DNA of 64,000 bases. Source: RUG572 sp051884915. GTDB lineage: Bacteria > Verrucomicrobiota > Kiritimatiellia > RFP12 > UBA1067. Each line of letters opens with the position of its first letter. Position 1 is the stretch's first letter. The position numbers and the translations under genes were made by a program. Below are positions 63,453 through 64,000 of the stretch, one piece after another. The stretch is from contig JBJEWF010000080.1 of assembly GCA_051884915.1 (NCBI GenBank), positions 54,103 to 118,102 of the forward strand, in the 5' to 3' direction. The notes under the pieces are model-generated. The model saw only the letters and a program-made list of their open reading frames with translations. It was not told the origin of the DNA and did not search any database.

Positions 63453-63472
63453 TCCCCGGCGTGTATCGGGGA
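63453..63472 (-). terminator. Possible terminator after the truncated exported protein gene
   Basis: A 6-bp stem TCCCCG/CGGGGA with an 8-base loop, about 55 bases after the stop codon, followed at a short distance by TTTT. Weak; the stem is short and the T run is not adjacent. Confidence 0.3.
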
Positions 63473-63526
63473 CAGGTCCCGCCAGGACATGACCCCGGGG
63501 CGTGCCGGTCCCGCGCGCCATCCGGC

Positions 63527-64000
63527 TTACTGCCGGATGCGCAGGAACGCGCGCGGGGCGGTGCCGTCGCCGAGCACGACCGTGAACGACATCGTGCCGT
63601 TCGCGTCCGTGCCGTTGACGGTGACCTCGGGCGTGAGCGCCGCCGCGCCGGTCCAGTCGCCCAGATCGCTCGTCGCCTCGAACATCGCCGCGACGTTCGC
63701 GGCCGCGACCTTGACCTGGCTCGCGCCGTCCTTGACGATCACCTCGACCTCCAGGGCGCCGCCGGACGCGCCAAGGGCGAATTTGCCGATTTCGACCGTC
63801 GGCTCGTTCTCGAACAGCGCCGCCGCGCCGAGCAGGTAGGACGCCGCCGCATGGCTCGATTCCATCACCGCCTCCTCGCCGCCGGCGACCCCTTGCGCCC
63901 ACGCCTTGAACGCATTGTATTCCGCCGCGCTGCCGCCGATGACCTCCTTGACCTGCGCATCGGCAAAACCGACCTCGTCCACCGCCGCTTCGACCGTCGC
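63527..64000 (-). CDS. C-terminal end of a large exported protein (cut by window edge)
   Basis: 158 codons of the 3' end; the gene begins outside the window. The sequence is low in charge and rich in Ala, Val and Gly, with beta-strand patterns (VEIGKFALGASGGALEVEVIVKDGA) ending FLRIRQ. Similar short hydrophobic-basic tails close many large secreted proteins of Kiritimatiellae-type genomes, perhaps as part of a conserved C-terminal domain. No catalytic motif is visible. I cannot name a family. Confidence 0.55.
   Translation of the reverse strand, partial: ATVEAAVDEVGFADAQVKEVIGGSAAEYNAFKAWAQGVAGGEEAVMESSHAAASYLLGAAALFENEPTVEIGKFALGASGGALEVEVIVKDGASQVKVAAANVAAMFEATSDLGDWTGAAALTPEVTVNGTDANGTMSFTVVLGDGTAPRAFLRIRQ

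Noticed and set aside
63475..63520. GGGAC/GTCCC repeats after the truncated exported gene as a REP or attachment site
   Set aside because: Only one short copy is present in this window, without a transposase, integrase or second copy nearby.

Overview
The window is high-GC bacterial DNA, densely coded, and almost every gene lies on the minus strand. The exceptions are one tRNA-Arg gene and a two-gene plus-strand pair at 33925-35677. Gene content is that of a Gram-negative bacterium with peptidoglycan and lipid A-type lipids: a LpxL-like acyltransferase, UppS, DapF, Lgt, CdsA and many Sec, Tat and lipoprotein signals. The abundance of exported Gfo/Idh/MocA oxidoreductases, FAD oxidoreductases, beta-helix proteins and glycosidases, and a large exported protein ending in FLRIRQ, point to the PVC superphylum, most likely a gut Kiritimatiellae or Lentisphaerae-like lineage. 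That placement is inference from style and content, not from a marker gene. I saw no mobile element, CRISPR array or rRNA.

Layout: 1-9958 holds a truncated lipid acyltransferase, an exported Gfo/Idh/MocA protein, an exported propeller-like protein, FmdB, a 1135-residue exported FAD oxidoreductase, DnaB and a UDP-sugar pyrophosphorylase. 10015-11233 holds galM and tRNA-Arg(UCU). 11279-24504 is one long set of overlapping genes, transcribed from high to low coordinates: GT-C glycosyltransferase, uppS, dxs, a NERD-domain membrane protein, a tail-specific protease, dapF, pyrF, an amidohydrolase, purF, purA and cdsA. 24538-33906 holds an M1 peptidase, a glycosyltransferase with a G10 tract, a CE7-type esterase, hemL, a parvulin, a Tat-exported oxidoreductase, lgt and a small exported protein. 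33925-35677 is the plus-strand pair (PP-loop ATPase and DedA protein). 35674-40796 holds a large exported glycoside-hydrolase-like protein, an NfeD protein and a biotin-dependent carboxyltransferase subunit (OadA/PycB).

40897-51395 is the most unusual block: six closely spaced genes, all predicted exported. In transcription order they are a Tat Gfo/Idh/MocA oxidoreductase, a Tat AP-endonuclease-2-like sugar isomerase, a Tat enolase-superfamily enzyme, a Sec Gfo/Idh/MocA oxidoreductase, a GH106-like glycosidase and an internally duplicated pectate-lyase-fold protein. They look like a periplasmic system that opens glycans by oxidation, elimination or isomerisation together with hydrolysis. An exported L-arabinose/L-fucose-isomerase-family protein (60518-62059) and the exported FAD oxidoreductase add to the picture of sugar chemistry outside the cytoplasm.

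51472-62059 is largely housekeeping: tyrS, ettA, purine nucleoside phosphorylase, pyrC, queE-queD-queC (preQ0 synthesis), trmB, a YbgC thioesterase and an M18 aminopeptidase. From the isomerase down to the phosphorylase they form one overlapping nine-gene array. The window ends with a GT2 glycosyltransferase behind a near-perfect sigma-70 promoter and the C-terminus of a large exported protein. Most promoters I can see are of the extended -10 type (TGnTATAAT) with weak -35 boxes, and two or three sit so close to the start codon that leaderless mRNAs are likely.
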